Shown here: piece by piece, positions 45,266-53,178 of the stretch
Layout of the letters: each line of letters opens with the position of its first letter
How positions within the stretch are numbered: the stretch's first letter is position 1
Assembly (NCBI GenBank): GCA_028768525.1
Contig: CP054837.1
Span: 558,001-622,000, forward strand
Direction: 5' to 3'
Length of the DNA stretch: 64,000 nt
From: Desulfobacter sp.
GTDB lineage: Bacteria; Desulfobacterota; Desulfobacteria; Desulfobacterales; Desulfobacteraceae
Translations under genes and position numbers: made by a program
Notes under the pieces: model-generated
The model's input: only the letters and a program-made list of their open reading frames with translations
Database searches by the model: none
Told to the model about the DNA's origin: nothing

Positions 45266-45688
45266 ATGAGTGATAATAAAATCAAAATAGTAAGTTTCCT
45301 GTGCAACTGGTGCTCTTACGGGGCAGCAGACCTTGCCGGTGTGTCCAGGATGGAATACCCGGCGGATATCCGGGTCATCCGGATTCCCTGCACCGGCAGA
45401 ATGAGTCCCAAATTCGTGTTGTCCGCATTCCGCGAAGGCGCGGATGCGGTATGGGTATCCGGCTGACATCCCGGTGAATGTCATTACCTGGATGGTAATT
45501 ATTATGCACGCCGGAAATTCGCTTTGATGGGCAACCTGCTTGAACACATGGGCATTGAAAAAGACCGGGTACATTTTTCCTGGATTTCTTCCGCCGAAGC
45601 CACCAAGTTTGTGGATGTGGTCAAGGAAATAACAGAAAAGGTTGAGGCCCTGGGGCCCAATACGAAATTTGTAAAGGACTATAGCTAA
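45266..45688 (+). CDS. mvhD: Selenocysteine-containing MvhD/FlxD (hydrogenase delta-type 2Fe-2S subunit)
   Basis: A 140-residue MvhD/FlpD-family protein interrupted by TGA at 45464-45466 (codon 67). Reading it as selenocysteine gives VSGUHPGECHY, matching the conserved G-C-H-P-G-x-C-H-Y iron-sulfur motif with Sec for the first Cys. N-terminal cysteines FLCNWCSYGAADLAG are also typical. It passes electrons from a dehydrogenase module to HdrA. Without Sec only a 66-residue stub would be made. It lies 30 nt after hdrA and 1 nt before the next gene. Confidence 0.93.
45483..45499 (+). promoter_or_regulatory. Candidate bacterial SECIS hairpin in mvhD
   Basis: ATTACC and GGTAAT form a perfect 6-bp stem with loop TGGAT, beginning 16 nt after the UGA. 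This is the right distance and size for SelB recognition. Confidence 0.6.
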
Positions 45689-45689
45689 A

Positions 45690-46640
45690 ATGGAAACCTG
45701 TATAGAAAAAATCAGGGAGATTGCCAAAGACCTCCTTGAAAAAGGTGAGGTTGAAAAAGTGATCGGTTTCGCCGAGGGGACCATTCCCATGGCCACCAGT
45801 CCTGTTTCAATCACTTCAGCAGACGATGTTGACAGACTGACCTTCACCAGTACCTGCGGGCTCAACCTGGCAAACTACGCCGCCAAAGAAAAGGGCAAAA
45901 AAATTGCCGTTGTGGCCAAAGGCTGCGACTCCAGAAACCTGGTAACCCACATTGTGGAAAACCAGATCGACCGGGACAACCTCTATATCATTGGCGTGCC
46001 CTGCACCGGCATGGTGGACAAGGTGAAAATTGCCGCAGCCGTTGAAGGCGAGATCACCGGGTTTGAAGAGGACGGGGATACCATCAAGGTGACCTCCACC
46101 CTCCAGAACCTGACCGCTGCCAAAGAAGATGTTCTCAAGGATAACTGCCGGTACTGCACCCACAGAAACCCCGCGCTCTATGATGTACTGGCCGGGGACC
46201 TTGTGGAAGAGCAGGAACTGGACAATCCCTTCCCCGACGTGGATGCCATCGAAGCCCTGGACGACGAGGGCCGCTGGGCACACTTCCAGGAGCTGACCAA
46301 AAACTGTATCCGCTGCTACGCCTGCAGGAACGCCTGTCCGCTCTGCTATTGTCCCACCTGCTTTGTGGACGAGTCCGGCCCCCAATGGGTGGGCAAAGGC
46401 CAGAATAAAACCGACGTGGACACCTTCCACTTTTTGAGGGCCTTCCACTGCGCCGGCCGCTGCACCGACTGCGGCGCCTGTGTCGAAGCCTGCCCCATGG
46501 GTATCAATGTCAGGGATTTTACGCGGAAGCTGAATAAGGACGCCTTTGAAATGTTCGGCTGGGAAGCCGGCCTGGACATCACCAAGCGGCCCCCTCTGGA
46601 TGCGTACAGCCCCGATGATCCAAATGATTTTATCAAATAA
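45690..46640 (+). CDS. FrhB/FdhB-like iron-sulfur flavoprotein-family subunit (FlxC-like position)
   Basis: A 316-residue protein. The N-terminal half (TFTSTCGLNLANYAAK; IAVVAKGCDSRNLVTHIVENQI; YIIGVPCTGMVDK) is like the beta subunits of F420-reducing hydrogenase/formate dehydrogenase. The C-terminal half carries several Cys clusters: CRYCTHRNP, then CIRCYACRNACPLCYCPTCF, then CAGRCTDCGACVEACPMGI. At least two 4Fe-4S centres are expected. It likely shuttles electrons between the FAD/NAD subunit and MvhD/HdrA. The name FlxC is by analogy with the Desulfovibrio FlxABCD-HdrABC set. Confidence 0.82.
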   Translation: METCIEKIREIAKDLLEKGEVEKVIGFAEGTIPMATSPVSITSADDVDRLTFTSTCGLNLANYAAKEKGKKIAVVAKGCDSRNLVTHIVENQIDRDNLYIIGVPCTGMVDKVKIAAAVEGEITGFEEDGDTIKVTSTLQNLTAAKEDVLKDNCRYCTHRNPALYDVLAGDLVEEQELDNPFPDVDAIEALDDEGRWAHFQELTKNCIRCYACRNACPLCYCPTCFVDESGPQWVGKGQNKTDVDTFHFLRAFHCAGRCTDCGACVEACPMGINVRDFTRKLNKDAFEMFGWEAGLDITKRPPLDAYSPDDPNDFIK

Positions 46641-46657
46641 GCGACAAGGATATGAAA

Positions 46658-47710
46658 ATGAAATTCATAACAATTGATAAAAAAGACTGGACCAAAGGCA
46701 TTGATAAATCCAGAGAGACCTATCAGCTTTTCGGCCCGGTGACAGATGAAAACGGCTGCCAGATACAGCCTCTGGGCGCAGACGCCCAGCCGGAGATGGA
46801 ATATACGGATTCCGTGCTCTCGGCAAAATCCGTTCTTTTTCCCCAGTCGGAAAAAATCCTGAATGCCTGCCTGGACGAAGCCGTTGAAGGCCATCATATT
46901 ATGAAGCGGGCCGAAGCCGACTACACCCCCCGGGCCGTGGTGGGCATCCGCCCCTATGATGCCAAGGCCGTCCAGCTGGTCAAGCTGAACTTTGACACAG
47001 AAGACTACCGGGATCCATACTGGTGCGACGCCTACGAGGCCACCACCTTCGTGGGACTGGGCATCAACCGGCCCGGTCCATTTGACTTCTCCACTTCCAC
47101 CGGATGCGGCCCCTTCAGTGAGGAAGGCCTGGACATCCTGCTGGCGGACATGGACGATAAATACCTGGCCAAGGTGCTCACTCCCAAGGGTGAGGCCTTT
47201 GCCGCAGCATGCGGGTTTGACTCCGCCGCTGACGAGAAGGAAAGCCAGGTACTCCTGGACGTGCTGAAAAAAGAAGCCGAATCCAAGATCACCTCAACTG
47301 TGGAAACGGACAAGCTGGCCGGCAAGACCATCCTTGACCTCCACGAGGCCCCCTTCTGGGATGATATCGCTTTTTCCTGCATCAACTGCGGGACCTGCAC
47401 CTATGTCTGCCCCACCTGCTGGTGCTTTGACATCCAGGACGAGGCCAAGCGCAATGAAAACATCCGGTTCAGGAACTGGGATACCTGCATGTCTCCCCTG
47501 TTCACCCGCCATGCCACCGGTCACAACCCCAGGGGAGAAAAAACCCAGAGGGTCCGCCAGCGCTTCATGCACAAGCTCAAGTACTTTCTGGACAAGTACG
47601 AGCAGGGAATCATGTGCGTGGGCTGCGGCCGCTGCGTCAAAAGCTGCCCCGTCAACATTGACATCCGTGAGGTCGCCAAGACCATGAACGGATATGAGAA
47701 ACAAGAATAG
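46658..47710 (+). CDS. 4Fe-4S dicluster subunit, AsrA/FlxB-like
   Basis: The N-terminal two thirds (KRAEADYTPRAVVGIRPYDAKAVQLVKLNF; STGCGPFSEEGLD) match the anaerobic sulfite reductase A/hydrogenase iron-sulfur subunit family. The C-terminus has two ferredoxin-type clusters, CINCGTCTYVCPTCWCF and CVGCGRCVKSCPVNIDI. About 350 aa. It pairs with the downstream FAD/NAD-binding protein as AsrA pairs with AsrB. ATG at 46658 is better spaced from AAGGA than ATG 46652. Confidence 0.85.
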   Translation: MKFITIDKKDWTKGIDKSRETYQLFGPVTDENGCQIQPLGADAQPEMEYTDSVLSAKSVLFPQSEKILNACLDEAVEGHHIMKRAEADYTPRAVVGIRPYDAKAVQLVKLNFDTEDYRDPYWCDAYEATTFVGLGINRPGPFDFSTSTGCGPFSEEGLDILLADMDDKYLAKVLTPKGEAFAAACGFDSAADEKESQVLLDVLKKEAESKITSTVETDKLAGKTILDLHEAPFWDDIAFSCINCGTCTYVCPTCWCFDIQDEAKRNENIRFRNWDTCMSPLFTRHATGHNPRGEKTQRVRQRFMHKLKYFLDKYEQGIMCVGCGRCVKSCPVNIDIREVAKTMNGYEKQE

Positions 47711-47729
47711 CGGACAAAGGAGAAAAGAA

Positions 47730-48575
47730 ATGGAAAATCCCTATTTGCCGTATCCTGTTCGCATTGATGATATTGAAATCGCGACAGAAGACAAATCCCT
47801 TAAGACCTTTAAGTTCGTTTTTCTGAATGAAGGGGATGAAGAAAAGTTCGCCTACCAGGCCGGCCAGTTTGCAGAACTGTCCATCCCCGGCGTGGGCGAG
47901 ATCCCCATCGGGATCGCTTCCTCCCCCGTGGAAAAAGGTTTTGTTAAATTCACCGTATTCAGAACCGGTGTGGTCACCGCCCATCTGCACAACATGAAGG
48001 TGGGGGACATCATGGGTATCAGGGGCCCCCTTGGCAACTGGTATCCCTGGGACAAACTTGAAGGTAAAAACGTGGTGATTATCGGCGGCGGTTTCGCTTT
48101 TACAACACTGCGTTCCTCCATTGTTTATATGCTGGATCCGGCCAACCGATCCAAATTCGGCAATATAGACGTGGTCTACGGGGCCCGGACCCCCGGCATG
48201 CTCCTTTACAGAGAAGAGCTGTACGAATGGGAAAAACGGGATGACATCAACATGCACATCACCGTTGACGGCACCGACGACCCAACCTGGAAATACAATA
48301 CCGGCTTTGTGCCCCAGATCGTTGAGGAAAAGGCGCCCAAGGCGGATGCCGATACCTACGCCATTGTCTGCGGCCCTCCCATCATGATCAAATTCACCCA
48401 GCCGGCACTGACCAAACTGGGTTACAAGCCCGACCAGATCATCATGTCTCTGGAGAACCGGATGAAGTGCGGCATCGGCATGTGCGGCCGGTGTAATATC
48501 GGTAAGGAACTGGTCTGCAAGGACGGCCCGGTATTTACCCTGGAAGAGATCAATCAAACGCCTAAAGAATATTAA
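47730..48575 (+). CDS. FAD/NAD(P)-binding oxidoreductase subunit, AsrB/FlxA-like
   Basis: A ferredoxin-reductase-type protein of 281 aa. The FAD domain includes YQAGQFAELSIPGVGEIPIGIAS, the NAD(P) domain includes IIGGGFAFTTLRSSIVYML and VCGPPIMIKFT, and the end has a 2Fe-2S-type Cys set MKCGIGMCGRCNIGKELVCKDGP. This is the dihydroorotate-dehydrogenase-electron-transfer/AsrB family. It is the probable NAD(P)H entry or exit point of the Hdr-Flx complex. ATG 47730 has an AAAGGAG site; upstream in-frame starts lie inside the previous gene. Confidence 0.88.
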   Translation: MENPYLPYPVRIDDIEIATEDKSLKTFKFVFLNEGDEEKFAYQAGQFAELSIPGVGEIPIGIASSPVEKGFVKFTVFRTGVVTAHLHNMKVGDIMGIRGPLGNWYPWDKLEGKNVVIIGGGFAFTTLRSSIVYMLDPANRSKFGNIDVVYGARTPGMLLYREELYEWEKRDDINMHITVDGTDDPTWKYNTGFVPQIVEEKAPKADADTYAIVCGPPIMIKFTQPALTKLGYKPDQIIMSLENRMKCGIGMCGRCNIGKELVCKDGPVFTLEEINQTPKEY

Positions 48576-48628
48576 GGCAACCGGGTTGAAAGCACTGATT
48601 TTTTTGCCTAACGGCGGGAGATTCTTTG

Positions 48629-48657
48629 TTGACAACCCAAGATTGCTGAGCTATGTT
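48629..48657 (+). promoter_or_regulatory. Sigma-70 promoter of dsrC
   Basis: TTGACA and TATGTT are separated by exactly 17 nt, about 120 nt before the dsrC start. It implies dsrC is expressed independently of the hdrA-flx operon, as expected for one of the most abundant proteins of sulfate reducers. Confidence 0.72.
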
Positions 48658-48780
48658 TAGGCGTCAATTATCAAAGAGACTATTGAAGTGAAGACGGTAT
48701 GTCTGAAATGATAGGCTAGATTAAAAAAGCCGGATTGATAAATCCGGAAAAAAAAAACTTTTTACAGGAGGAAATTGTAA

Positions 48781-49098
48781 ATGGCAACTGTTGAATTTAA
48801 CGGAAAAACCTTTGAAATAGATGAAGACGGCTTCCTGCTTGACTACAACCTGTACTGCGACGAGTGGGTCGATTATGTAAAAGGCCAGGAAGGCATCGAA
48901 GAAATGACTGACGAACACTGGCAGCTGGTCAAGGTTCTTCAGGACTACTACGAAAAGAACGGTATCGCTCCCATGGTACGTGTTCTGTCCAAGCTGACCA
49001 AGTTCAAACTGAAACACATCTATGAACTGTTCCCCTCTGGACCTGGTAAAGGCGCCTGCAAAATGGCCGGTCTGCCCAAACCCACCGGTTGTGTATAG
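48781..49098 (+). CDS. dsrC: DsrC, sulfur-carrier substrate of dissimilatory sulfite reductase
   Basis: A 105-residue DsrC/TusE-family protein. The C-terminal arm KGACKMAGLPKPTGCV has both conserved cysteines, 11 residues apart, which bind the sulfur atom as a trisulfide during sulfite reduction. TusE-like relays and other paralogues lack the first. FDGxI-type start (VEFNGKTFEIDEDGFLLDYNLYCDEW) is typical. A very strong CAGGAGG ribosome site precedes it. The proximity to HdrA/Flx supports a link between DsrC redox cycling and that complex. Confidence 0.96.
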   Translation: MATVEFNGKTFEIDEDGFLLDYNLYCDEWVDYVKGQEGIEEMTDEHWQLVKVLQDYYEKNGIAPMVRVLSKLTKFKLKHIYELFPSGPGKGACKMAGLPKPTGCV

Positions 49099-49130
49099 TC
49101 AAACTATTTATAGTTTTTCTGTTTAGTTTT

Positions 49131-49165
49131 AAAGGCTCTGTTTGCCCTGCGCAATCAGAGCCTTT
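49131..49165 (+). terminator. Hairpin terminator after dsrC
   Basis: AAAGGCTCTG pairs with CAGAGCCTTT (10 bp), and the intervening loop can form a further inner TTGC/GCAA stem. The T-run is short. It should isolate dsrC as a monocistronic message. Confidence 0.8.
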
Positions 49166-49222
49166 ATTCATTAAAGCACAAGCCCAGAGCATATTTTATA
49201 GCCAAATTGAATAAGGTGGTAG

Positions 49223-49681
49223 ATGCCCTCCAATATTGACGAAACCAACAAGCGCATTCTGAACAGCATACAGACAGACTTCCCCATTGATTCCCGGCCT
49301 TACAGAGTGATCGGAGAAAGGCTGGGGCTGACCGAAAACGAGGTGATTGACCGGATCCGGGAGATGAAGGAGGCCTTTATCATCCGCAGGATCGGCGGGA
49401 ATTTCAGTCCGGACCGTTTAGGGTACCATTCCACCCTCTGCGCTGCCTGTGTGGATGAAGACAAGGTGGAACTGTTTAAAAAAACCGTTAATTCATACCC
49501 GGGAGTCACCCACAATTACCGGCGGGACCATAAATTCAACATATGGTTCACCTTTATCGCCCCCTCCGTGGAGACCATTGAAAACAACCTGAAGGCCATT
49601 GCGGAAAAAACCGGGGTGGATACCATTTTAAACCTGCCAGCCACCCACGTCTTTAAAATATCAGCCAATTTCAAAGTGTAG
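49223..49681 (+). CDS. Siroheme decarboxylase subunit (AhbA/AhbB, Lrp/AsnC-like)
   Basis: A 152-residue protein with the AsnC/Lrp shape: N-terminal helix-turn-helix (DETNKRILNSIQTDFPIDSRPYRVIGERL) and a C-terminal RAM-like domain. The segment GVTHNYRRDHKFNIWFT is the signature of siroheme decarboxylase chains, which convert siroheme to 12,18-didecarboxysiroheme, the substrate of AhbC. These enzymes are usually AhbA-AhbB heterodimers; only one chain is encoded here, so the other should be elsewhere unless this is a homo-oligomer. An authentic Lrp-type regulator is a less likely alternative. Confidence 0.85.
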   Translation: MPSNIDETNKRILNSIQTDFPIDSRPYRVIGERLGLTENEVIDRIREMKEAFIIRRIGGNFSPDRLGYHSTLCAACVDEDKVELFKKTVNSYPGVTHNYRRDHKFNIWFTFIAPSVETIENNLKAIAEKTGVDTILNLPATHVFKISANFKV

Positions 49682-49684
49682 CAA

Positions 49685-50482
49685 ATGACCACGCTCAGGG
49701 TTGCCCTTGTCATCCAGCAGTGTAAGGCCGGGGACTTTGATAACAACCTGGCCGAAACGCTTGACAGTGTTCACCTGGCCGGTGAGCACGGGGCCGACGT
49801 CGTCGTGTTTCCAGAAATGAACCTGACGGGTTATTCCGCCGGGGATACATCCATGGCAAGGCCCCTATCCCCCGGATGGATTGACCGGTTGCACCAGGCA
49901 GCAGAATCCGCTCAAACGGCTGTCCTGGCAGGAATCGCCGAGCATATTGGAAACGGCTGGACCCACGCCGCACACCTGGTTATCCGGCCGGACTATCCTT
50001 TGGCAGTCTACCGTAAAATCCACCTGTCCCCATTTGAACAGAAAAATTATAAACCGGGCAACACCGTCAGGGTATTTGAATTCAAGGACATTAAATTCGG
50101 GGTGCAGCTCTGCTATGATGCCCATTTCCCAGAACTGTCAACGGCCATGGCCTTGAAGGGGGCGGACATCATTTTTTTCCCCCATGCATCCCCCAGGGGA
50201 AGCTCCGAAGATAAATTTATCTCATGGATGCGCCATCTGCCGGCCAGGGCCTTTGACAACGGCATCTTTGTGGCAGCCGTCAACCAAACGGGAGAGAACG
50301 GCGCAGGCCTGAGCTTTCCCGGGCTGGCCCTTACCATAGGACCTGATGGATACCTGGTTTCAAAAGAAATAACTGCGGGGCTCCACATGGTGGAGATGGA
50401 TATGGGGGCAGTTGACCGGGTGCGTTCCCACAAGATGCGCTATTTTCTTCCCAACCGCCGCCCCGACTTAATTAAACAATAA
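49685..50482 (+). CDS. Carbon-nitrogen hydrolase (nitrilase superfamily)
   Basis: The Glu-Lys-Cys triad is visible: Glu in VVFPEMNLTGY, Lys in YRKIHLSPFEQ and Cys in QLCYDAHFPEL. The 265-residue length matches the omega-amidase/carbamoylase-like branches. The substrate is an amide or nitrile that cannot be specified from sequence. It starts 3 nt after the siroheme decarboxylase gene, so the two are co-transcribed, and converges on mlaA with a 2-nt gap and no terminator. Confidence 0.88.
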   Translation: MTTLRVALVIQQCKAGDFDNNLAETLDSVHLAGEHGADVVVFPEMNLTGYSAGDTSMARPLSPGWIDRLHQAAESAQTAVLAGIAEHIGNGWTHAAHLVIRPDYPLAVYRKIHLSPFEQKNYKPGNTVRVFEFKDIKFGVQLCYDAHFPELSTAMALKGADIIFFPHASPRGSSEDKFISWMRHLPARAFDNGIFVAAVNQTGENGAGLSFPGLALTIGPDGYLVSKEITAGLHMVEMDMGAVDRVRSHKMRYFLPNRRPDLIKQ

Positions 50483-50484
50483 TT

Positions 50485-51267
50485 TTAATCCTGAATCTTT
50501 GCCCGGCGGTTCTGGATATAGGCGTTGCGAAGGGCGATGTAGGGATCCAGGGCCGCATCCTTGAGCGCCTCGTAATCCCCGATCCTAAAAGAGGTGCCGT
50601 TCACTGTATCGACCCCGCGCATGCCCCATTCAAGCTCCCAGGGCTTCACATAGGTCACCGGGGTAATGAACATGTCTCCCACCGACCCCACAGTGTCCCT
50701 TAAGGTGGAAGGCCCAAGCACCGGCAGCACCAGGTAAAACCCCTCCCCCACATTCCAGGCCCCAAGGGTCTGGCCCAAATCCTCATCCTGGAGTTTCAGC
50801 CCCATATGCTTCTGGGCAAAATCGTTAAACCCCAGAATCCCCAGGGTGGAGTTGACGAAAAAGGCGGAGAATTCAGTGGCGGCCGCTTCTCCCTTACCCT
50901 GGAGGATATCGTTCACAAACCTCACCGGAAAAAGCAGGTTGTTGAAAAAATTCTGGATGCCCGTTCTTGCCGGAGTGGGCACAACGGCTTTGTATCCCTG
51001 GGCCACGGGCTTCAGTCCGTAAAAATAGAGATAATCGTTAAAGGTGAACATGGCCTTGTTGAAGTAATAAATGGGATCGGCCACCGCCTGCCCCTCTTCT
51101 CCGGCCTGCTCATACTCGTCAAATATATCTTCGCTGAATTCCCCATCATCCGCTCCTGTGGATGAAACGGCAGATGGTTCCCCGGCCTGTGCTGTTGCGG
51201 CAAATGATATTCCCAGCCCCCCCGCCGAGACCAATACCACCAGGATAAAAACGATCGTCTTTTTCAT
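50485..51267 (-). CDS. mlaA: MlaA/VacJ family outer-membrane phospholipid transport protein
   Basis: The VacJ core begins at DPIYYFNKAMFTFNDYLYFYGLKPVAQGYK and continues NFFNNLLFPVRFVNDILQGK and the glycine-rich GLKLQDEDLGQTLGAWNVGEGFYLVLPVLGPSTLRD, all typical. The signal peptide ends AQAG rather than in a lipobox Cys, so this MlaA would be a soluble or integral rather than lipid-anchored form. An acidic stretch of about 40 residues precedes the core. Last gene of the mlaEFDCA operon. Confidence 0.92.
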   Translation of the reverse strand: MKKTIVFILVVLVSAGGLGISFAATAQAGEPSAVSSTGADDGEFSEDIFDEYEQAGEEGQAVADPIYYFNKAMFTFNDYLYFYGLKPVAQGYKAVVPTPARTGIQNFFNNLLFPVRFVNDILQGKGEAAATEFSAFFVNSTLGILGFNDFAQKHMGLKLQDEDLGQTLGAWNVGEGFYLVLPVLGPSTLRDTVGSVGDMFITPVTYVKPWELEWGMRGVDTVNGTSFRIGDYEALKDAALDPYIALRNAYIQNRRAKIQD

Positions 51268-51896
51268 TTGTCTACCTTTTCTTTGAGATGGGCGATTATC
51301 TTTTCCGGCGTCAGAGATAAATCCTGCTTAAACTGCTCCCTGTAATTGGCAGCCATGGACACGCCTTCGATTTTTATATCATAGATTTTCCATTTCTGCT
51401 CTTTTTTCTGGATCATCCGGTAAACAATGGAGACACGGGTTTCCCCCTGGACCAGCTCGGTGGTGATATCGGTTCTGAATATACCTTTTTTGGGCTTTAA
51501 TCCATGGACATCCTGATAAAGCACCTGGATATCCGATACGTCTTTTCCAGCCAGCTTGGGGAAATAGGTATTGGAAATCAATTTTGAAAACCAGGTAATA
51601 AACTCTTGGCGCTGGTCCGAAGAGAATTCCCGGTATTTCCTGCCCAGGGCCAGCATTGAAAAGGTATTAAAATCAAAAATATCCAGTCCCTTATCGTACA
51701 GCATCTGTTCCTGTTTTACAGGATCTTTGATCAGGGCCTCATCCTGAATGAGAGCCAGTACCTCATTCACCCTTGCCTCAAGCTCGACCCTGGCCTGGGC
51801 AGCATTTACATCAGCCTCACCGGCGACGGAAATGGCCCCCGGCAGCATCCATGCGGAACAAAAAAGGGCCGCAAAAAAGAAAAATTTTCGCTTCAT
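51264..51896 (-). CDS. mlaC: MlaC phospholipid-shuttle periplasmic protein
   Basis: A signal peptide (about residues 1-25, ending SVAGEA) is followed by the MlaC/Ttg2D domain (LALGRKYREFSSDQRQEFITWFSKLISNTY; FRTDITTELVQGETRVSIVYRM; KWKIYDIKIEGVSMAANYREQF). It ferries phospholipid between the MlaA complex and MlaFED. ATG 51896 is preceded by AGGATGG; TTG 51902 is the longer option. The stop overlaps the mlaA start. Confidence 0.92.
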   Translation of the reverse strand: MKRKFFFFAALFCSAWMLPGAISVAGEADVNAAQARVELEARVNEVLALIQDEALIKDPVKQEQMLYDKGLDIFDFNTFSMLALGRKYREFSSDQRQEFITWFSKLISNTYFPKLAGKDVSDIQVLYQDVHGLKPKKGIFRTDITTELVQGETRVSIVYRMIQKKEQKWKIYDIKIEGVSMAANYREQFKQDLSLTPEKIIAHLKEKVDK

Positions 51897-51930
51897 GCTC
51901 AACCATCCTAATTATTTTCTTTTAATCATG

Positions 51931-52383
51931 TTAAGGAGATTTGCCGCTGAAAATAAACTTACGGACCAGGGATTCGATATCCAGGGTGGATTCGGTATTC
52001 ATGATCTCCTCACCCTCCTCCAGAAGCATCTCAGCGCCTCCCGGAGAGATGTCGATGTATTTCTCCCCGATGATGCCGCTTGTTTTCACCGATGCGATAC
52101 TGTCCTCGGTAACTTCGACACCGCTGTCGATATGAAATACCACCCTGGCCACCAGCCGGTCCCTGTCCAGTGAAATCTTCCCCACATTACCGATCTCCAC
52201 CCCGGCCATTTCAACCCGTGCGCCGGTTTTCAACCCGGTGACCGATGAAAAATACCCGTGAAGGGCATACCGCTCCCCTCCAAAAAGCTTTGCCTCGCCA
52301 ACAACCAGGACCAGGTAGGCGATGCAGGCCGCACCGATCAGAACGAAAATACCGACGTATAACTCCAGATTTTTATGTTTCAT
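51931..52383 (-). CDS. mlaD: MlaD, MCE-domain lipid transport subunit
   Basis: One N-terminal transmembrane helix (MKHKNLELYVGIFVLIGAACIAYL) is followed by one MCE domain (YFSSVTGLKTGARVEMAGVEIGNVGKISLD; VKTSGIIGEKYIDISPGG). About 150 aa, a short single-MCE form that would assemble as a hexameric ring on MlaFE. ATG 52383 has AGGATAGAT just upstream; the longer frame to 52446 lies inside mlaF and is rejected. Confidence 0.93.
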   Translation of the reverse strand: MKHKNLELYVGIFVLIGAACIAYLVLVVGEAKLFGGERYALHGYFSSVTGLKTGARVEMAGVEIGNVGKISLDRDRLVARVVFHIDSGVEVTEDSIASVKTSGIIGEKYIDISPGGAEMLLEEGEEIMNTESTLDIESLVRKFIFSGKSP

Positions 52384-52417
52384 ATCTATCCTTTTCACCG
52401 GCACCGCAGGGCCGGGT

Positions 52418-53158
52418 TTACATCTCTTTTCCGCGGATAAAGGCATTTACGGTATCGTTTTCGGAGGCCAGTATGGCCTCGGTACTGCCTTCAAATATGA
52501 TCTTCCCTTTATCCAGCATGGCAATATGCTGGGTGATCTCAAATATTTCCGGTATATCGTGGCTGACGATCACCGCCGTAAACCCAAACTCCTTCTGGTA
52601 CCGGGAGATCATCCCGTGGACATTGTTTCTCCGCACCGGGTCCAGTCCGGTGGTGGGCTCGTCAAAAAGGACGGCCGCCGGATCGGTGATCAGGGCCCGG
52701 GCCAGGGCCACACGCTTGCGCATCCCACCGGAAAGCTGGGAAGGGAAACTCTCTTCAATTCCCTGGATCCCCAGCATTTCCATTTTCTCAAGAACCTTTG
52801 CCCGGATCTCCCTTTCAGGAAGTATCTTTTTTTCAGACAGGGGCAGGGCGATATTTTCATATATGGAAAGGAAATCGAACAGGGCATTGTCCTGGAACAT
52901 ATAGGAAATCTCCCGCCGGAATCCATGCCTGGCCGCCTTGTCCATCCTGTCAAGGGGGACGCCGTTGACCAGCAGCTGCCCCTCATCCTGCTTCATGAGC
53001 CCGATGATGTGCTTGAGAAGCACGGATTTGCCCGTGCCGCTTTTACCGATCACCGTAGTGATCTGACCCCGGTGAATGGAGAGGTCCACGCCGTTAAGCA
53101 CGGAATTGTCGCCAAACCGCTTGCGGATGCCGATAAGCTGGATAAAAGGCTCTGCCAT
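52418..53158 (-). CDS. mlaF: MlaF, phospholipid ABC transporter ATPase
   Basis: Walker A GKSGTGKSVLLKHI, signature LSGGMRKRVALARALI and Walker B VLFDEPTTGLDPVRR are all intact and of the MlaF subtype. About 246 aa from the ATG at 53158 (AGGACG upstream). It drives lipid transfer through MlaE and MlaD. There is no STAS-domain MlaB gene in this operon. Confidence 0.94.
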   Translation of the reverse strand: MAEPFIQLIGIRKRFGDNSVLNGVDLSIHRGQITTVIGKSGTGKSVLLKHIIGLMKQDEGQLLVNGVPLDRMDKAARHGFRREISYMFQDNALFDFLSIYENIALPLSEKKILPEREIRAKVLEKMEMLGIQGIEESFPSQLSGGMRKRVALARALITDPAAVLFDEPTTGLDPVRRNNVHGMISRYQKEFGFTAVIVSHDIPEIFEITQHIAMLDKGKIIFEGSTEAILASENDTVNAFIRGKEM

Positions 53159-53178
53159 AGTTGCGTCCTGTTCCTGCG

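Noticed and set aside
45266..45468. Short 66-residue protein ending at the TGA at 45464
   Set aside because: The conserved MvhD motif and the rest of the domain continue in frame to 45688, so the short product would lack its iron-sulfur site.
52384..52446. N-terminal extension of MlaD
   Set aside because: The extra residues lie within mlaF coding sequence and lack a signal or MCE feature; ATG 52383 has a proper ribosome site.
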